Counted from the first letter of the stretch, positions 44,872-55,190 are shown. The stretch: 64,000 bases of DNA from Burkholderiaceae bacterium (GCA_018402635.1 JAGYIP010000005.1:1-64000), one strand, 5' to 3'. Translations and numbers: made by a program. Notes: generated by a model from the sequence alone, not told the origin.

Positions 44872-44999
44872 GACTGCAGAGGTGCCCGGCACGATCTTCC
44901 GGCTCATTCCGTCTCAGTTTCCGCCGATCGCAACGTTCGAAACGTCGTCACATCGGCCAGCGGCCTCGAAGACGTCTTGGAACTCGAAGCTGGACTGAC

Positions 45000-45210
45000 C
45001 CTGCCCCTGAACGTTCATCGCGGCGCCGAGGCGTCGAGGCATCTGCTCCGCCAGCAGCTTCTTCAGCTTCGCGTTCTCGTCCTCGAACCGTCAACCGCTT
45101 GGCGTTGGACACGCCCATGCCGCCGTACTTGGCTTTCCAATGGTGAAGCGTCGCCTCGGACGCATCCCTTGCCGGCGGCAGCAGATCCGCCACCTTCGCG
45201 CCGGCCGACG
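45000..45210 (-). pseudogene. IS3-family OrfA remnant
   Basis: The reverse strand reads ASEATLHHWKAKYGGMGVSN and AKRLTV, then, in a second frame, DENAKLKKLLAEQM, the HTH and leucine-zipper part of IS3 OrfA proteins (VSEATLYNWKAKYGG...DENAKLKRLLAD). Both ends are missing and no OrfB is present. Confidence 0.6.
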
Positions 45211-45621
45211 GCTGCTGCCTGGATCGGCTTGGCGATCAGCGTAGCCCAGGCCGCACTACGTCGCTCACGGCGAGGTCGTCGCTTGAACAGCAGCGGCTCG
45301 CCGATGGTCCCAACCAATTTGCTCGCTGGAGCGGACGCGCAGACGGCGCTTGACCCCAAGTTCCTGCCGGCGAGCGGAGCGAAGGCCGCGGTCGACCCCA
45401 TGCGACGGCGACGACGGTAACCGTCGATCCCGGCACGAGCGTCCCGCGACGATCGCCTCCTCCAACAAGCCCGGCCAGCGCCGACGCCCAACACCCGAGC
45501 CGACGACCTCGACCCCTGACAACCGTGTCCTTGGCGCTGCGTCCGACATTAACCGGTCACACAACCGATCGCGGGCGGCCTCCGCCGGACGCTTTCGACG
45601 GATCTCCCGCGCTACACCAAG
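45211..45621. other. intergenic stretch, nothing recognised
   Basis: GC-rich sequence without identifiable coding content on either strand. Confidence 0.35.
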
Positions 45622-46058
45622 CTAACATCGTCGGTGAGAAGCCGCTCGGCCCTCCCGGACCCCGAGGACAAGATAGTGCTCGAGGGCGTTAAGGCCGGCG
45701 GCCGCTACGTCGGGGTTGGCCTCCAGATACCGAGTGGTGTCAAAGAACTCCGACGCGCTGCGCCCCTCGGAAGCACCCGCCAGCTGGAAATGCTCAAAGG
45801 CGGATTCTGAATTCGCCACCCGCGACCGCGTCGGCGACATCAGCGTTGGTCCGAAGATAATAGGCGCTGTCGAACAGCGGATTTGGATCGCGCCCTCGGC
45901 GGCGCCCAAGGTCACGAAATGATCAACCGCGGAGGCGAATTGCCCGGCGGCAACGGCGGCGGCAACGTCGGGGTTGTCGTCGAGATAAAACGTCTGCTCG
46001 AAACCCTCGACTCTCGACGGGCTGCGGCCTTCCGGCTGGCCGATCAGCTGGAAGTGTT
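45622..46058 (-). pseudogene. RTX-type protein, C-terminal part, cut off by IS66
   Basis: The reverse strand reads [60 protein letters not shown] and [20 protein letters not shown]. These are the same 50-residue NPDV/EHF repeats as at the C-terminus of the RTX protein at 3443-4974, ending EGRAASHRRC. The repeat is interrupted at 46058 by IS66 and continues at 49211. Confidence 0.8.
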
Positions 46059-46143
46059 GTAAGCGTCACGAGTACCCCACCTTCCGCCGGGGCCGGGCCT
46101 GTCGGAAACTGCCTTTTCGGTTGCCGATAAGGACAGTGGCTTG

Positions 46144-46599
46144 ATGGATACGCTCAGGGTTGATGCCAGGTTCGACGCCGACGCTTATGATGACGCCAAC
46201 GCGGGCGGTGCCGCTCCTGGCGGCCGACGGCGCCGGCGACATTGGTCGCGCGAGGATAAGGCGAGGATCGTCTCGGAGAGTGCCGAACCCGGGGTCTCGA
46301 TCTCGGAGGTGGCGCGGCGTCACGGATTGAACCGGGGCCTGCTGACGGCGTGGCGCCGAGCAGCCGGGCTGGACGTCGACACCGTGACGCCGCGGACGCG
46401 AGCTTGGGGCTCTGCGGTGCCGGGGTTCATCCCGGTCGAGGTGATGGAAGACGCCCGTGACGGGCTGGGCGGCTCGACCTGTCGACCGGCCTCGGCGGGC
46501 CGCATCGAGGTGGATCTGCGGTCGGGCCGGGTGTCGATGTCGGGTGACGTCGATCCGGCCTTGGCCCGCTCGGTGCTCGGCGCGCTGCGAGGCGTGTGA
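46144..46599 (+). CDS. tnpA: IS66 accessory protein TnpA (HTH)
   Basis: 151 residues, intact. Basic N-terminal stretch GGRRRRRHWSREDKARIVSE, then the HTH VSISEVARRHGLNRGLLTAW. It is needed with TnpB and TnpC for transposition of IS66 elements. The stop overlaps the tnpB start by one base (TGATG). Confidence 0.92.
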   Translation: MDTLRVDARFDADAYDDANAGGAAPGGRRRRRHWSREDKARIVSESAEPGVSISEVARRHGLNRGLLTAWRRAAGLDVDTVTPRTRAWGSAVPGFIPVEVMEDARDGLGGSTCRPASAGRIEVDLRSGRVSMSGDVDPALARSVLGALRGV

Positions 46600-46952
46600 T
46601 GATCCCCTCCGGGGCCGGCCCAAAGGTGCTGGTGGCGGCGGAGCCGATCGACTTTCGCAGAGGAGTACACGGCCTTGTCGCGTTGGTCGCACAAGCGCTG
46701 GAATCGGATCCCTACTGCGGCGACATCTTTGTGTTCCGTTCGAAGCGGGCGGACCGGTTGCGGCTGCTGACATGGGACGGCACCGGACTGGTGATGCTCA
46801 CCAAATGGCTCGAGGCGGGCCGGTTCGCCTGGCCGCCGGCGACGGCGGGCGTGGTGCGGCTGAGTGCCGTGCAGTTTGCTCTCCTGGTCGACGGATTGGA
46901 GTGGTCGCGGTCCTCGCCACGGGTCGTCCGGAGGCCGGTCCGGGCGGGGTAG
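46599..46952 (+). CDS. tnpB: IS66 Orf2 family protein TnpB
   Basis: 117 residues, intact: VLVAAEPIDFRRGVHGLVAL, DPYCGDIFVFRSKRADRLRL and LTWDGTGLVMLTKWLEAGRF are the hallmark sequences of IS66 Orf2. It overlaps tnpA and precedes tnpC by 61 bases. Confidence 0.95.
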   Translation: MIPSGAGPKVLVAAEPIDFRRGVHGLVALVAQALESDPYCGDIFVFRSKRADRLRLLTWDGTGLVMLTKWLEAGRFAWPPATAGVVRLSAVQFALLVDGLEWSRSSPRVVRRPVRAG

Positions 46953-47013
46953 AATCGACCTGAAATCGTTGATTTTGCTGGGAGTTGGAGGGGCTCCAGG
47001 GTAGAATCTCTCC

Positions 47014-48586
47014 ATGCCGTCACCCACCGATCCATTGCCGCGCGACCCGGATCTCCTGATCCAGATGATCGCCGACCTGAAGGATCGGAACGCCCGTCTC
47101 GAGGCGGAGGTGGCGAAGTATCGGCGCATGGTGTTCGGCGCTCGCTCGGAGCGGATGACCAGCATCGTGGCCGAGCAGGGAGCCCTGGATCTCGGCGAGG
47201 CCGGGACCTCGGCGGGTGAACCCGGGGCCAACGACAATGCCTGGCCGGCCGACCAGCAAGGCCCGTCTGGCGGCCGCCCCGCCAGCCAGCCCGACGCAAC
47301 GTCGGCGCCCTGCCGAAGCACCTGCCCCGGATCGAGCAGGTCATCGAGCCGGACACCACGCAGTGCCGGTGCTGCGGCGGGGCGCTGCACCGGATCGGCG
47401 AGGACGTGAGCGAGGCCCTGGACAAGGTGCCGGCGGTGCTGCGGGTCATCCGCACCGTGCGCCCGAAATACGGCTGCCGGGCCTGCGAGGGTGCCGTCGT
47501 ACAGGCCAAGGCGCCGGCCCGGCCGGTGACCGGCGGGATGGCGACCACCGCCTTGATCGCCCATATCGTCACCGCGAAATACGCTTGGCACCTGCCGCTC
47601 TACCGCCAGGTCCAGATCCTGCTCGGCCAGGGAGTCGTGCTGGATCGAGCGACCCTGGCGTTCTGGGTTCGGCGCGCGGCCTGGTGGCTGCGGCCGCTGT
47701 ACGAGAAGCTGCTCGGTCACATCCGCTCGCAGCCCTGCATCCTGTGTGACGAGACACCGTTGCCGCGGCTCGACCCCGGTCGCGGCCGCACCAAGATCGG
47801 ACAGCTGTGGGCGCAAGCGGTCGACGATCGGCCGTGGCGAGGACCGTCCCCGCCGGCGATCGGCTACGTCTATGCCGAGGGACGAAGGACCGTCGACATA
47901 TCGATGCAGCTGGCGTCGTTCAGCGGCGTGCTGCAGGTCGACGGCTACGTCGCCTACAAGGGGCTGACCAAGCCCGGGCGCAATGCCGGGCCGATCCGGC
48001 TGGCCTTCTGCCTGGCGCACGCGAGACGCAAGTTCGTCGACGTGCATGCCACCACCGGCTCGCCGGTGGCGCGCGAGGTGATCGCCCGCATCGCCGAGGT
48101 CTACGCGATCGAGGCGAAGATCAAGGGCCTGTCGGCTGACGAGCGACGCACACTGCGTCAGGCACGCTCGAAGCCGGTCGATGGACGCGCTGCGGCCATA
48201 TCTGATGGAGATGCTGTCGCAGATATCGCAGAAGTCGCCGCTGGCGGGGGCGATCCGCTACATGCTCCGGGCACTGGGAGGGCCTGTGCCTGTTCCTCGA
48301 CGACGGCCGGCTCGCTGTCGACACCAACGCGGTGGAGCGCGGCATGCGGCCGATCGCGCTGGGGCGCCGCAATACTCTGTTCGCCGGCTCCGAGGGCGGC
48401 GGGGAAAGCTGGGCGACCCTGGCCTCGCTCGTCAACTCCGCCAAGTTGAACGATCTCGACCCGTATACCTACCTGGCCGATGTGCTCGACCGGATGGTGA
48501 CCGGCGAGACGACGATCGACCGGCTCGACACGCTGCTGCCGTGGAACTGGAAGGCGGATCGCGCAGCACTGCCGGCGGCGGCATGA
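47014..48586 (+). CDS. tnpC: IS66-family DDE transposase TnpC
   Basis: The N-terminal coiled coil (LIQMIADLKDRNARLEAEVA) and zinc-finger region (QCRCCGGALHRIGEDVSEAL) precede the DDE core: ILCDETPLP, QVDGYVAYKG and VDTNAVERGMRPIALG. It ends DRLDTLLPWNWKADRAALPA. The 347-codon middle part is intact, and frame changes occur near 47275, 48180 and 48285. The stop overlaps the following gene (ATGA). Confidence 0.93.
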
Positions 48587-49179
48587 GCGGGGCGCTTTAC
48601 ACCCTCGACGAGCTCGACGCGGTCCTGCGCGAGGACGGGCGCTCCGGCTATGTCGGGGTCAGTGCGATCGACGGGCTGGTTGCGGCTCTGGTCGCCGGTC
48701 CGGCGACGGTGGCTCCCGAGACCTGGCTGCCGCTGATCTTCGCAGGGAAGATGCCGGAGGCTGCCGAGGGGACCTCGGGACGGCGGATCGTCGATACCAT
48801 CCGGGCGCATTACAGCTCGGTCGAGATGATGCTGGCGACCCGGCCGCGCGACTACACGCCGATGTTCATGAACCACCTGGGCCAAGTGATCATCGAGGAC
48901 TGGGTCACCGGGTTCATGACCGGGTTCTCCCTCGCTCCCGACGCCTGGATGCCGATCGTCCTGTCGCCCACCCGCTACAAGCTCAGGCCGATCCTGGCCA
49001 GCAACGAGCTCGGGCGGAGCCTGCTGCCCGAGCTGTCACCGATCGAGCTGTCGAACATCCAGGACGGCGCCCACAACACCATCGGGGCCGCGGTCGTCGA
49101 ACTCCACAAGGCAACCCGCAAGCTCAGGCGCGCGCCGAAGCCCGCCCGGTCACCGAAACCAAGGCGACGGCGTCAATAG
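48583..49179 (+). CDS. UPF0149 (YecA/YgfB-like) protein carried inside IS66
   Basis: 198 residues, intact frame. YTLDELDAVLREDGRSGYVG and SAIDGLVAALVAGPATVAPE match the UPF0149 core, and the C-terminus is Lys/Arg/Pro-rich (RRAPKPARSPKPRRRRQ). It is translationally coupled to tnpC by ATGA and ends 31 bases before the IS end, so it moves with the element. The family's function is unknown; a role in transposition or target interaction is only an inference from position. Confidence 0.85.
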   Translation: MSGALYTLDELDAVLREDGRSGYVGVSAIDGLVAALVAGPATVAPETWLPLIFAGKMPEAAEGTSGRRIVDTIRAHYSSVEMMLATRPRDYTPMFMNHLGQVIIEDWVTGFMTGFSLAPDAWMPIVLSPTRYKLRPILASNELGRSLLPELSPIELSNIQDGAHNTIGAAVVELHKATRKLRRAPKPARSPKPRRRRQ

Positions 49180-49210
49180 CCGACGCACGTGGGGCGCTCG
49201 TGACGCTTAC

Positions 49211-49650
49211 GAAGTGTTCGTAACCCGACGCGAAGGCGCCGCCGGCGACGGCTGCCGCCACGTCCGGGTTGCCGGCCAGATAGCCCGCCTCATCGAACCC
49301 GACGGAATCGATGGCGTTCTCCAAGGTAACGGCCGAGGTGCGGTCGGAGAACACCAGGATCTCGACGTTCTCAACGGCGTCGTTCCCTCCAGCGACACGG
49401 TGCCGCCGGTGCGCGCCACCTGGGATGACGAGTCGTCGAAGGCGGCGTCGAAAACCGCGATGTCGCGACCCGAACCGCCCAGCAGAAGATCGTCGCCGGC
49501 GCCACCCACCAGCACGTCATCCCCGCTCCCACCGCTTACAGGTCAGCGCCGACACCGCCGCTCACGGTGTCGTTGTCGCCACTGCCGACCAGCGCATCAT
49601 TGCCGGCCCCGCCGCTCATCATTGAGCCACCGGCAAAACCCGAGAATCAG
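49211..49650 (-). pseudogene. RTX-type protein, upstream part
   Basis: The reverse strand reads [40 protein letters not shown], then TGGTVSLEG, ILVFSDRTSAVTLENAID and [20 protein letters not shown], ending in the EHF repeat broken by IS66. Together with 45622-46058 it forms one RTX gene of the same layout as 3443-4974. Its own 5' end is lost at about 49650, where a second IS66 tnpC fragment begins. Confidence 0.8.
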
Positions 49651-50258
49651 CTCATCCAGGCACGCGGGTCGACGCCGTTGAGCCTGCAGGTCTCTGATGA
49701 GGGTGTAGATGGCCGCTGCCCGTCGGCCTCCGGCGTCGGACCCGGCGAAGGTCCAGTTGCGGCGGCCGACCGCGACGCCGCGCAAGGCCCGCTCGGCGGC
49801 GTTGTTGGACAGGCAGATCCGGCCGTCGTCGAGGAAGCGGGGTGAACGAGGACCAGCGCTTGAGCATGTAGTCGATGGCGCTGGCCGTGGCCGACTTCGA
49901 GGACAGCGCACGGCGGTTCTCGCGCAGCCAGACATCGAGCTCGATCGACCAGCGGCCGGGAGCGTTCGTCGCGGGCGGCGGCGCGCCGCTCGGGCGGCAG
50001 GCCGTTGATGTCGCGCTCGAGTTCGAACAGCGTGTCGATGCGCTTCACCGCGGCGGCCGCCATCGGCGCCTTCTTGAGGTCGGTCAGTTCGAAGAACTTG
50101 CGCCTGGCATGCGCCCAGCACGCCGCCTCGACGATCTCACCAGCCTCCCGGCCCGGCCTGTAGAGCTTGCCGAACCCGGAGAAGGCGTCGGCCTGCATGA
50201 TCCCGGCGTAGTCGGTAAGCCAAGCCTGCGGATGCGCGCCGCCGCGGTCCGGCGAGTA
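49647..50258 (-). pseudogene. tnpC: second IS66 tnpC, C-terminal half
   Basis: The reverse strand reads VYSPDRGGAHPQAWLTDYAG, IMQADAFSGFGKLYRPGREA, ACWAHARRKFFELTDLKKAP and FLDDGRICLSNNAAERALRG, then AVGRRNWTFAGSDAGGRRAA and LNGVDPRAWM. It differs clearly from the tnpC at 47014. The 3' tail (the LLPWNW region) is missing. The 5' half continues at 54163, beyond a 3.9-kb insert. Confidence 0.85.
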
Positions 50259-50354
50259 GACCCGGATTTCCCAGATGGCGCTGCGTTTTCCTGACGGTGG
50301 CGGTCAAATATGATATCAAAATCAATGCAGTACTGACGATTTGAGGAGCTGGGT

Positions 50355-51707
50355 ATGGAGATGGCGGCGGGTGAAACGGAATCGGCCGATTTGCGGGTCG
50401 CTTTTGACCGCCGCCTCAAGCTGGAATTCCACGGCTCCAGGATCACCTCCGATGCCGGACTGCTCGCCTTCCGGGAACTCGATGATGCTCTCGGTCTGAC
50501 CGAGATGGCCGGGCAGGTGTTGGCCGACAGCCGGACCGGCAAGAACAACCGCCACACCCTGACGGCCCAGTTCCGGCAGTCGGTATTCGGTCGGCTTGCC
50601 GGGTACGAAGATGTCAACGACGCCGACCGGCTCGGCCATGATCCGGCGATGCGCTGGATCGTCGGCGGCAGGGCTGTGACCAAGGAGGCCGCGTCCACCA
50701 GCCAGATGGGGCGGTTCGAAACCGAGGTGCTGACTGGCAAGGCGAACCTCACCGCCTTGGCCGACCTGTCAGGAAAATGGATCGACGCGGTTCATGCCCG
50801 CCGTCCCACCAACGTCGTGGTGCTGGACATGGACAGCAGCGTCAGCCCGACCCATGGTGAGCAGGAAGGCACCGCCTACAACGGCCATTTCGGCTGCACC
50901 TGCTACCATCCGCTGTTCGTGTTCAACCAGTTCGGCGAGCTGGAGCGAACCGCGCTGCGCTCTGGGAACGTCCACAGCGCCGATGATTGGCGCTCGGTGC
51001 TGGAGCCGGTGGTGGCGCGGTATCGGGACAGGACCAGGCGGCGGTTCTTCCGGGGCGATGCCGCCTTCGCCCTGCCTGAGTTGTACGACTACCTGGAAGC
51101 CGAGGGCTACAAGTACACCATCCGCCTCAAGGCCAACACGGTCCTCCAGGGCCACATCGCCCATCTGCTCAAACGCCCGGTCGGTCGTCCTCCGAAATAC
51201 GTCCAGCGGTTCTACGCCAGCTTCAGCTATCAGGCCAAGTCATGGAGCCGGAAGCGCCGCGTGGTCGCCAAGGTCGAATGGTATTCCGGCGAACTGTATC
51301 CACGTGTCGGCTTCATTGTCACCAATCTGACCCGCCCCGCCGCCCGCGTGACCGCCTTCTACAACCATCGTGGCACGGCGGAGCAGTACATCAAGGAGGG
51401 CAAGAACGCGGTGAAGTGGACCCGGCTGTCCTGCCGGACGATGAAGGCCAACGCGGTGCGCCTTCAGCTTCACGCCCTGGCCTACAACCTCGCCAACTTC
51501 CTGCGCACCCTGGCCCTGCCGGACGAAATGGAAAGCTGGTCGCTCACCACTATCCGCGAGAAGGTGGTGAAGATCGGTGCGAAGATCATCGCCCACGCCC
51601 GCTACAGTGTCTTCCAGATGGCCGAGGTCGCGGTGCCGCGTGACCTGTTCCGACGCATCCTCGACATGATCGACAATCTGCGAGCACGAGAACCGGCGCC
51701 ATGCTGA
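50355..51707 (+). CDS. IS1380-family transposase
   Basis: An intact frame of 450 residues after GAGGAGCTGGGT. RLKLEFHGSRITSDAGLLAF is the characteristic IS1380 opening, and the acidic residues lie in VVLDMDSSV, FFRGDAAFA and RGTAEQYIKEGK. It belongs to the DDE superfamily with a short target duplication. The terminal repeats of this IS could not be fixed by eye, but the element must lie within about 50265-51950. Confidence 0.93.
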   Translation: MEMAAGETESADLRVAFDRRLKLEFHGSRITSDAGLLAFRELDDALGLTEMAGQVLADSRTGKNNRHTLTAQFRQSVFGRLAGYEDVNDADRLGHDPAMRWIVGGRAVTKEAASTSQMGRFETEVLTGKANLTALADLSGKWIDAVHARRPTNVVVLDMDSSVSPTHGEQEGTAYNGHFGCTCYHPLFVFNQFGELERTALRSGNVHSADDWRSVLEPVVARYRDRTRRRFFRGDAAFALPELYDYLEAEGYKYTIRLKANTVLQGHIAHLLKRPVGRPPKYVQRFYASFSYQAKSWSRKRRVVAKVEWYSGELYPRVGFIVTNLTRPAARVTAFYNHRGTAEQYIKEGKNAVKWTRLSCRTMKANAVRLQLHALAYNLANFLRTLALPDEMESWSLTTIREKVVKIGAKIIAHARYSVFQMAEVAVPRDLFRRILDMIDNLRAREPAPC

Positions 51708-52141
51708 CAGCAGGGTGGATCCGCACAAGGCAAGCGACAGGCGAAGTGCGCTCGGGATCCAGCGAAATGAGCCAAAATCGCGCTGATGAAGCCAGCCATG
51801 GAGGTCGGGTTGACGATCATGGTGCGGCCGAGGCGGCCACTGTGACGATCCGCCTTCTGGCAGGCCCGGACGTGGGTTATCCTGCCATCAAACAGGGGCG
51901 GTTCGGCCGCTCAAATGGGAAATGTCGGCTCAAAGATACTGCGTTCTGAGCCCCTGTCGCCAGGGTGTATCGGGTTGGAGCACATTGCATAGCTTGAGGG
52001 CAAGGTCTGGGTCTGCGAGCATCAGGCGTGCTGGTCGTAGACATTCACAAGCCGCCTGGCATCATCAATCAGGAGCCAGATCCTCCGTTACAAGACGAAC
52101 TCAACTGGCCCAATTAATCTGACGACGGACAGGAAGGCAGA
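51708..52141. other. gap between IS1380 and the GIY-YIG gene
   Basis: It probably includes the IS1380 right end. The GC content falls toward 52,000. No gene is recognised. Confidence 0.35.
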
Positions 52142-52923
52142 ATGATTACGCAATACGACCAATTCAACAGCGCGGACATCACGGTGATGGCGAGGGAAGA
52201 AGCTTTTCCCGACCACGTTCCGTTCGCGAACATGCGGTTTGGCGTGAAACCCGGAATGTCGGAGGCTATCAAGAGCAAACTCGTGGGCCCTGGCATCTAT
52301 GCCCTTCTTCGATGGAGAATTGATCTATATTGGAAAGTATTTGGGCCAGAAGAACGCGCCATTCGCGGGAAACGTCGCGAATCTTCGCTGGGTGAAGCAC
52401 TTGGGCGGCATGACCCTTCGGGAGCGCCGGGTTTCATTCTCCATGACTGCCCTGTCGGCGTTGTTGGAAGGAAGCGTCGTAGACACGTCACATCCCGTCG
52501 TGGCCGCCTTGAGGGCCGCCGCGGGAGATGGCGCGCGATCAAAGGGCACCCGGTTTCTCATCCGAGACCGTGGCTGCCTAAGCACGGTCAATCGGGCGCG
52601 TCTGGCGATCGAGAATTGGGGCAGGTTCGCGGATCTTTCCGACACCGATCTTGCAGCTTTCTCATTTCACTATGTTCGTCTGTCGAACGAGGCAGCGCGG
52701 CTTTGAAACGAGGCTCCTCCGGACGGCGGTTTCCATCGCGGAGGTCCGTCTGATCGAGACGTTTCAACCCAGGTGTAATGCTTACACTGAACCCGAGGGG
52801 AACGAGAGCACTTCAACGCCGGAGGCAGTAGCCGAATCGATCGCGAGAGAGTTGGAAGCATCACCCAGGCATCATCAACTGACGGCACTGAACGGATTGC
52901 GCAACAGAGCGTCCAGAGCCTAG
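52142..52923 (+). CDS. GIY-YIG-type nuclease-like protein
   Basis: MITQYDQFNSADITVMAREE leads to GPGIYALFFDGELIYIGKY, a GIY-YIG opening, followed by RWVKHLGGMTLRERRVSF. After further frame changes come AFSFHYVRLSNEAA and VRLIETFQPRCN, the Glu and Asn positions of the fold. GIY-YIG domains cut DNA in homing, repair and restriction enzymes. The visibly lower GC and different codon use compared with neighbours suggest separate acquisition. Frame changes lie near 52305 and 52700. Confidence 0.65.
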
Positions 52924-52937
52924 GCAAGGGGCAAACA

Positions 52938-53368
52938 GTGGAAGAACGAGATCGCGGAGAGCCGGAGGAGACGTCTGATGCGGCATCTTTCGAAAATAAA
53001 TCGCTGATGCACCCGTGTGGGCGCTTAATATCGTGCAAGAACTTACCAAATTTGCGGCTTCAAATTCGAGTATTGAGTTGCATCACACTGATACCGATGG
53101 AGGGGACCTAAGATTGCGGCGATATGCTCTTGTGAGGAAGGGGCCGAAGCAACAGAATTTCATAATGGTCTTTTGGAAACCAAGGAATACGGCGATGAAG
53201 ATCCATAGTATACTTCCTGTTAAGGACGCGAACCTCCCCGAGTTCTTGCGCCAGAAGCTCGCCTCACTTGACAATGGTGGACCGCTCAATTCCGTAATGA
53301 CGCTAGACGAAACAGTTCCGCCCGGAAATGACCAAGTCCATCTTGGATTGGGTGCGTGCTGGCTATGA
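52938..53368 (+). CDS. hypothetical protein next to the GIY-YIG gene
   Basis: A GTG start gives VEERDRGEPEETSDAASFEN and, after a frame change near 53010, VWALNIVQELTKFAASNSSI, LRLRRYALVRKGPKQQNFI and ILPVKDANLPEFLRQKLASL. The family is not recognised. The low GC and spacing of 14 bases after the GIY-YIG stop suggest a two-gene cassette. Confidence 0.5.
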
Positions 53369-53514
53369 TCATCTGAACTGAGTGATTTCGGCGTAGTTAG
53401 AGTGCCGATCAATGCCGGTTCGACCCTATGGTCGTCCGACAATCCGTTTTGAGTGGGGTCGTTCGCGGATCCCGTAGGCTTTGACCCATCATGCGTTGTT
53501 CGGGCAAGTCGGCG

Positions 53515-54163
53515 TTAGCTGTCGTCGTTCTTCCAAATCTTGAGAAGCTGTGCGCAGGCAGGGATAGGATGGCGCTCACAGCCCCTGCGGTCGCCTTGCA
53601 CGCCGAGCCACTCCTTCAGTTTCGACCAGCGGCGGCGCCCGGATATGTTCTTCACCGCGATCGCGACAGCTTTCTTCTGGCCGACGAGTACCACCAGCCG
53701 CTTCGCCACGCGTCACGCCGGTATAGACCAGGTTCCGCTGCAGCATCGCGTAGTGCTGGGTGAGGAGCGGGATCACGACGGCCGGATACTCCGATCCCTG
53801 GCTCTTGTGGATGGTCGCAGCGTAGGCCGGCACCACGGTGTCGAGTTCGCCGAAGCCATAGGTCACGACCCGACCATCGAAGCTGACGGTCAACTCACCG
53901 GCGTCCGGGTCGACGTCGTCGATGTAACCGATGTCACCATTGTACACCTCCTTCTCGTAGTCGTTCTCGATCTGCATCACCTTGTCGCCGGGAGCGAAGG
54001 TCCAGCCGAAGCGTTCTACCTTGCGATCGCCGGCCGGATTCAATGCAGCCTGCAGTTCGATGTTCAGCGAACGAGCGCCGACCCCGCCGCGGTTCATGGG
54101 GCACAGAACCTGGATGTCCCGGATAGGATCGAGACCGAAACGCTGCGGAATTCGGGTCTTCAC
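53515..54163 (-). pseudogene. recD2: RecD2-type helicase, C-terminal fragment
   Basis: The reverse strand reads RIPQRFGLDPIRDIQVLCPM, GGVGARSLNIELQAALNP, FAPGDKVMQIENDYEKEVYN, AATIHKSQGSEYPAVV and RNLVYTGVTRGKRLVVLVG. These are the late superfamily 1 motifs IV-VI of RecD2. The first roughly 500 residues, including Walker A, are missing: the gene is cut at 54163 where IS66 sequence begins. A frame change lies near 53710. Confidence 0.85.
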
Positions 54164-54690
54164 CAGTAGAGGTAGGCGGCTGCCGGTGGATCGGCGCCGC
54201 CGAACGGCTGGTCGTCGCGGACCACCGTCACAGCCGCCCGGTCCGGGTCTTGCCCTTGGCCAGCACCGGCACCGGGGTGTCGTCGGCGTGGATCCGCTCG
54301 GCGTTGCGAACGTGCGCCTCGATCGCCTCGACCAGTGGCCGTAGCGTCCGCCGCGACCGCGCCGATCCAGTCGGCCAGCGTGGAGACCGTCGAGCGGTTA
54401 CGCCCTCGCGGGCAAAGTTGCGGCTCTGGCGGTGCAGCGGCAGGTGCAGGCCGAACTTGGCGAACGCGGTATCGGGCCAGCAGGCCCGGTCCGGCACGGC
54501 CACGCGCGATCGGATGGAAGGGGCGGGCGTCTGCCTGAACATCAAGCCGCGCAAAGCGGCCCATCGACCGGCTGCCACACGGCGCCTTCCCCGAGCCGCA
54601 CCTCGCTCACATCGCCGGTCGCGCACCGGCGCATAAACATGCAAGGGCGGGATCCGGTTTGCCGTCGAGGAACACGCCCATCTCGCACGC
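54163..54690 (-). pseudogene. tnpC: second IS66 tnpC, middle part
   Basis: The reverse strand reads FAKFGLHLPLHRQSRNFARE, STLADWIGAVAADATATLR, LVEAIEAHVRNAERIHADDT, PVPVLAKGKTRTGRLW and DPPAAAYLYW. The next residues (YSPDRGG) are found at 50258, so this is the other half of the gene at 49647-50258. The N-terminal coiled-coil part is missing beyond about 54690. Confidence 0.82.
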
Positions 54691-54782
54691 TGGAGGGCAC
54701 GATAACAGGAAAGGGTGCTAAGGTATTGATATACTCGCAGACCATGATACCGTCAGTCTTCTAAGCTATTGAAATACCCGGC

Positions 54783-55190
54783 GATCCTTACCGGTATTTC
54801 CTGGGGAAAGTGGTACGGAAACCCGAGAAACCGAACGACGGCGACGACAGCCTGTTCGGCGGTGCCGGCAACGACCTGCTGCAGGGCGGCAGCGGCGACG
54901 ACAGCATCCGCGGCGGCGGCGGCGACGACACCTCCGGCTATTTCCATGATCGGCCGACTATCAGGTCCTGCAACTCACCGGTGGCAGGATCCAGGTGGTC
55001 GAGATCGCTTCGGGGACACGGGCACCGTGGCCGGGGCGAAACCTTCGCCGACCAGACGGTACCCCTGAGTGTCCTGACACTGGTCGACGGCGGAGGGCCG
55101 CCGAATGTCGTCGAACCCGAAGTCGCTTGCGCCGCCGGTGACGCCGACGGCGGCAGGTGGGACCCCGTCGATCGGTCGACCGGGCGAAAG
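54783..55190 (+). pseudogene. RTX-repeat protein fragment
   Basis: The forward strand reads [20 protein letters not shown] and DDSIRGGGGDD, then in other frames YQVLQLTGGRIQVV and DTGTVAGxETFxFADQTVPL. This is the end of an RTX beta-roll followed by its usual capping segment. No start or full gene is present. The orientation is opposite to the RTX gene at 45622-49650. Confidence 0.6.

Larger units (their letters stand above)
46059..49210 (+). mobile_element. complete IS66-family element with passenger gene
   Basis: The ends GTAAGCGTCACGAG (46059 onward, and reversed from 49210) are the IS66 termini. Both are flanked by the identical 8 bases GAAGTGTT (46051-46058 and 49211-49218), the normal IS66 target duplication. 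It carries tnpA, tnpB, tnpC and a UPF0149 gene on one strand. The insertion splits an RTX gene inside an EHF repeat, and removing it plus one duplication restores that repeat in frame. Confidence 0.95.

Noticed and set aside
44573-44998. PIN-domain toxin (FitB/VapC) after the FitA-like antitoxin
   Set aside because: No DTN or acidic PIN motifs; the following sequence is a DUF2384 antitoxin domain.
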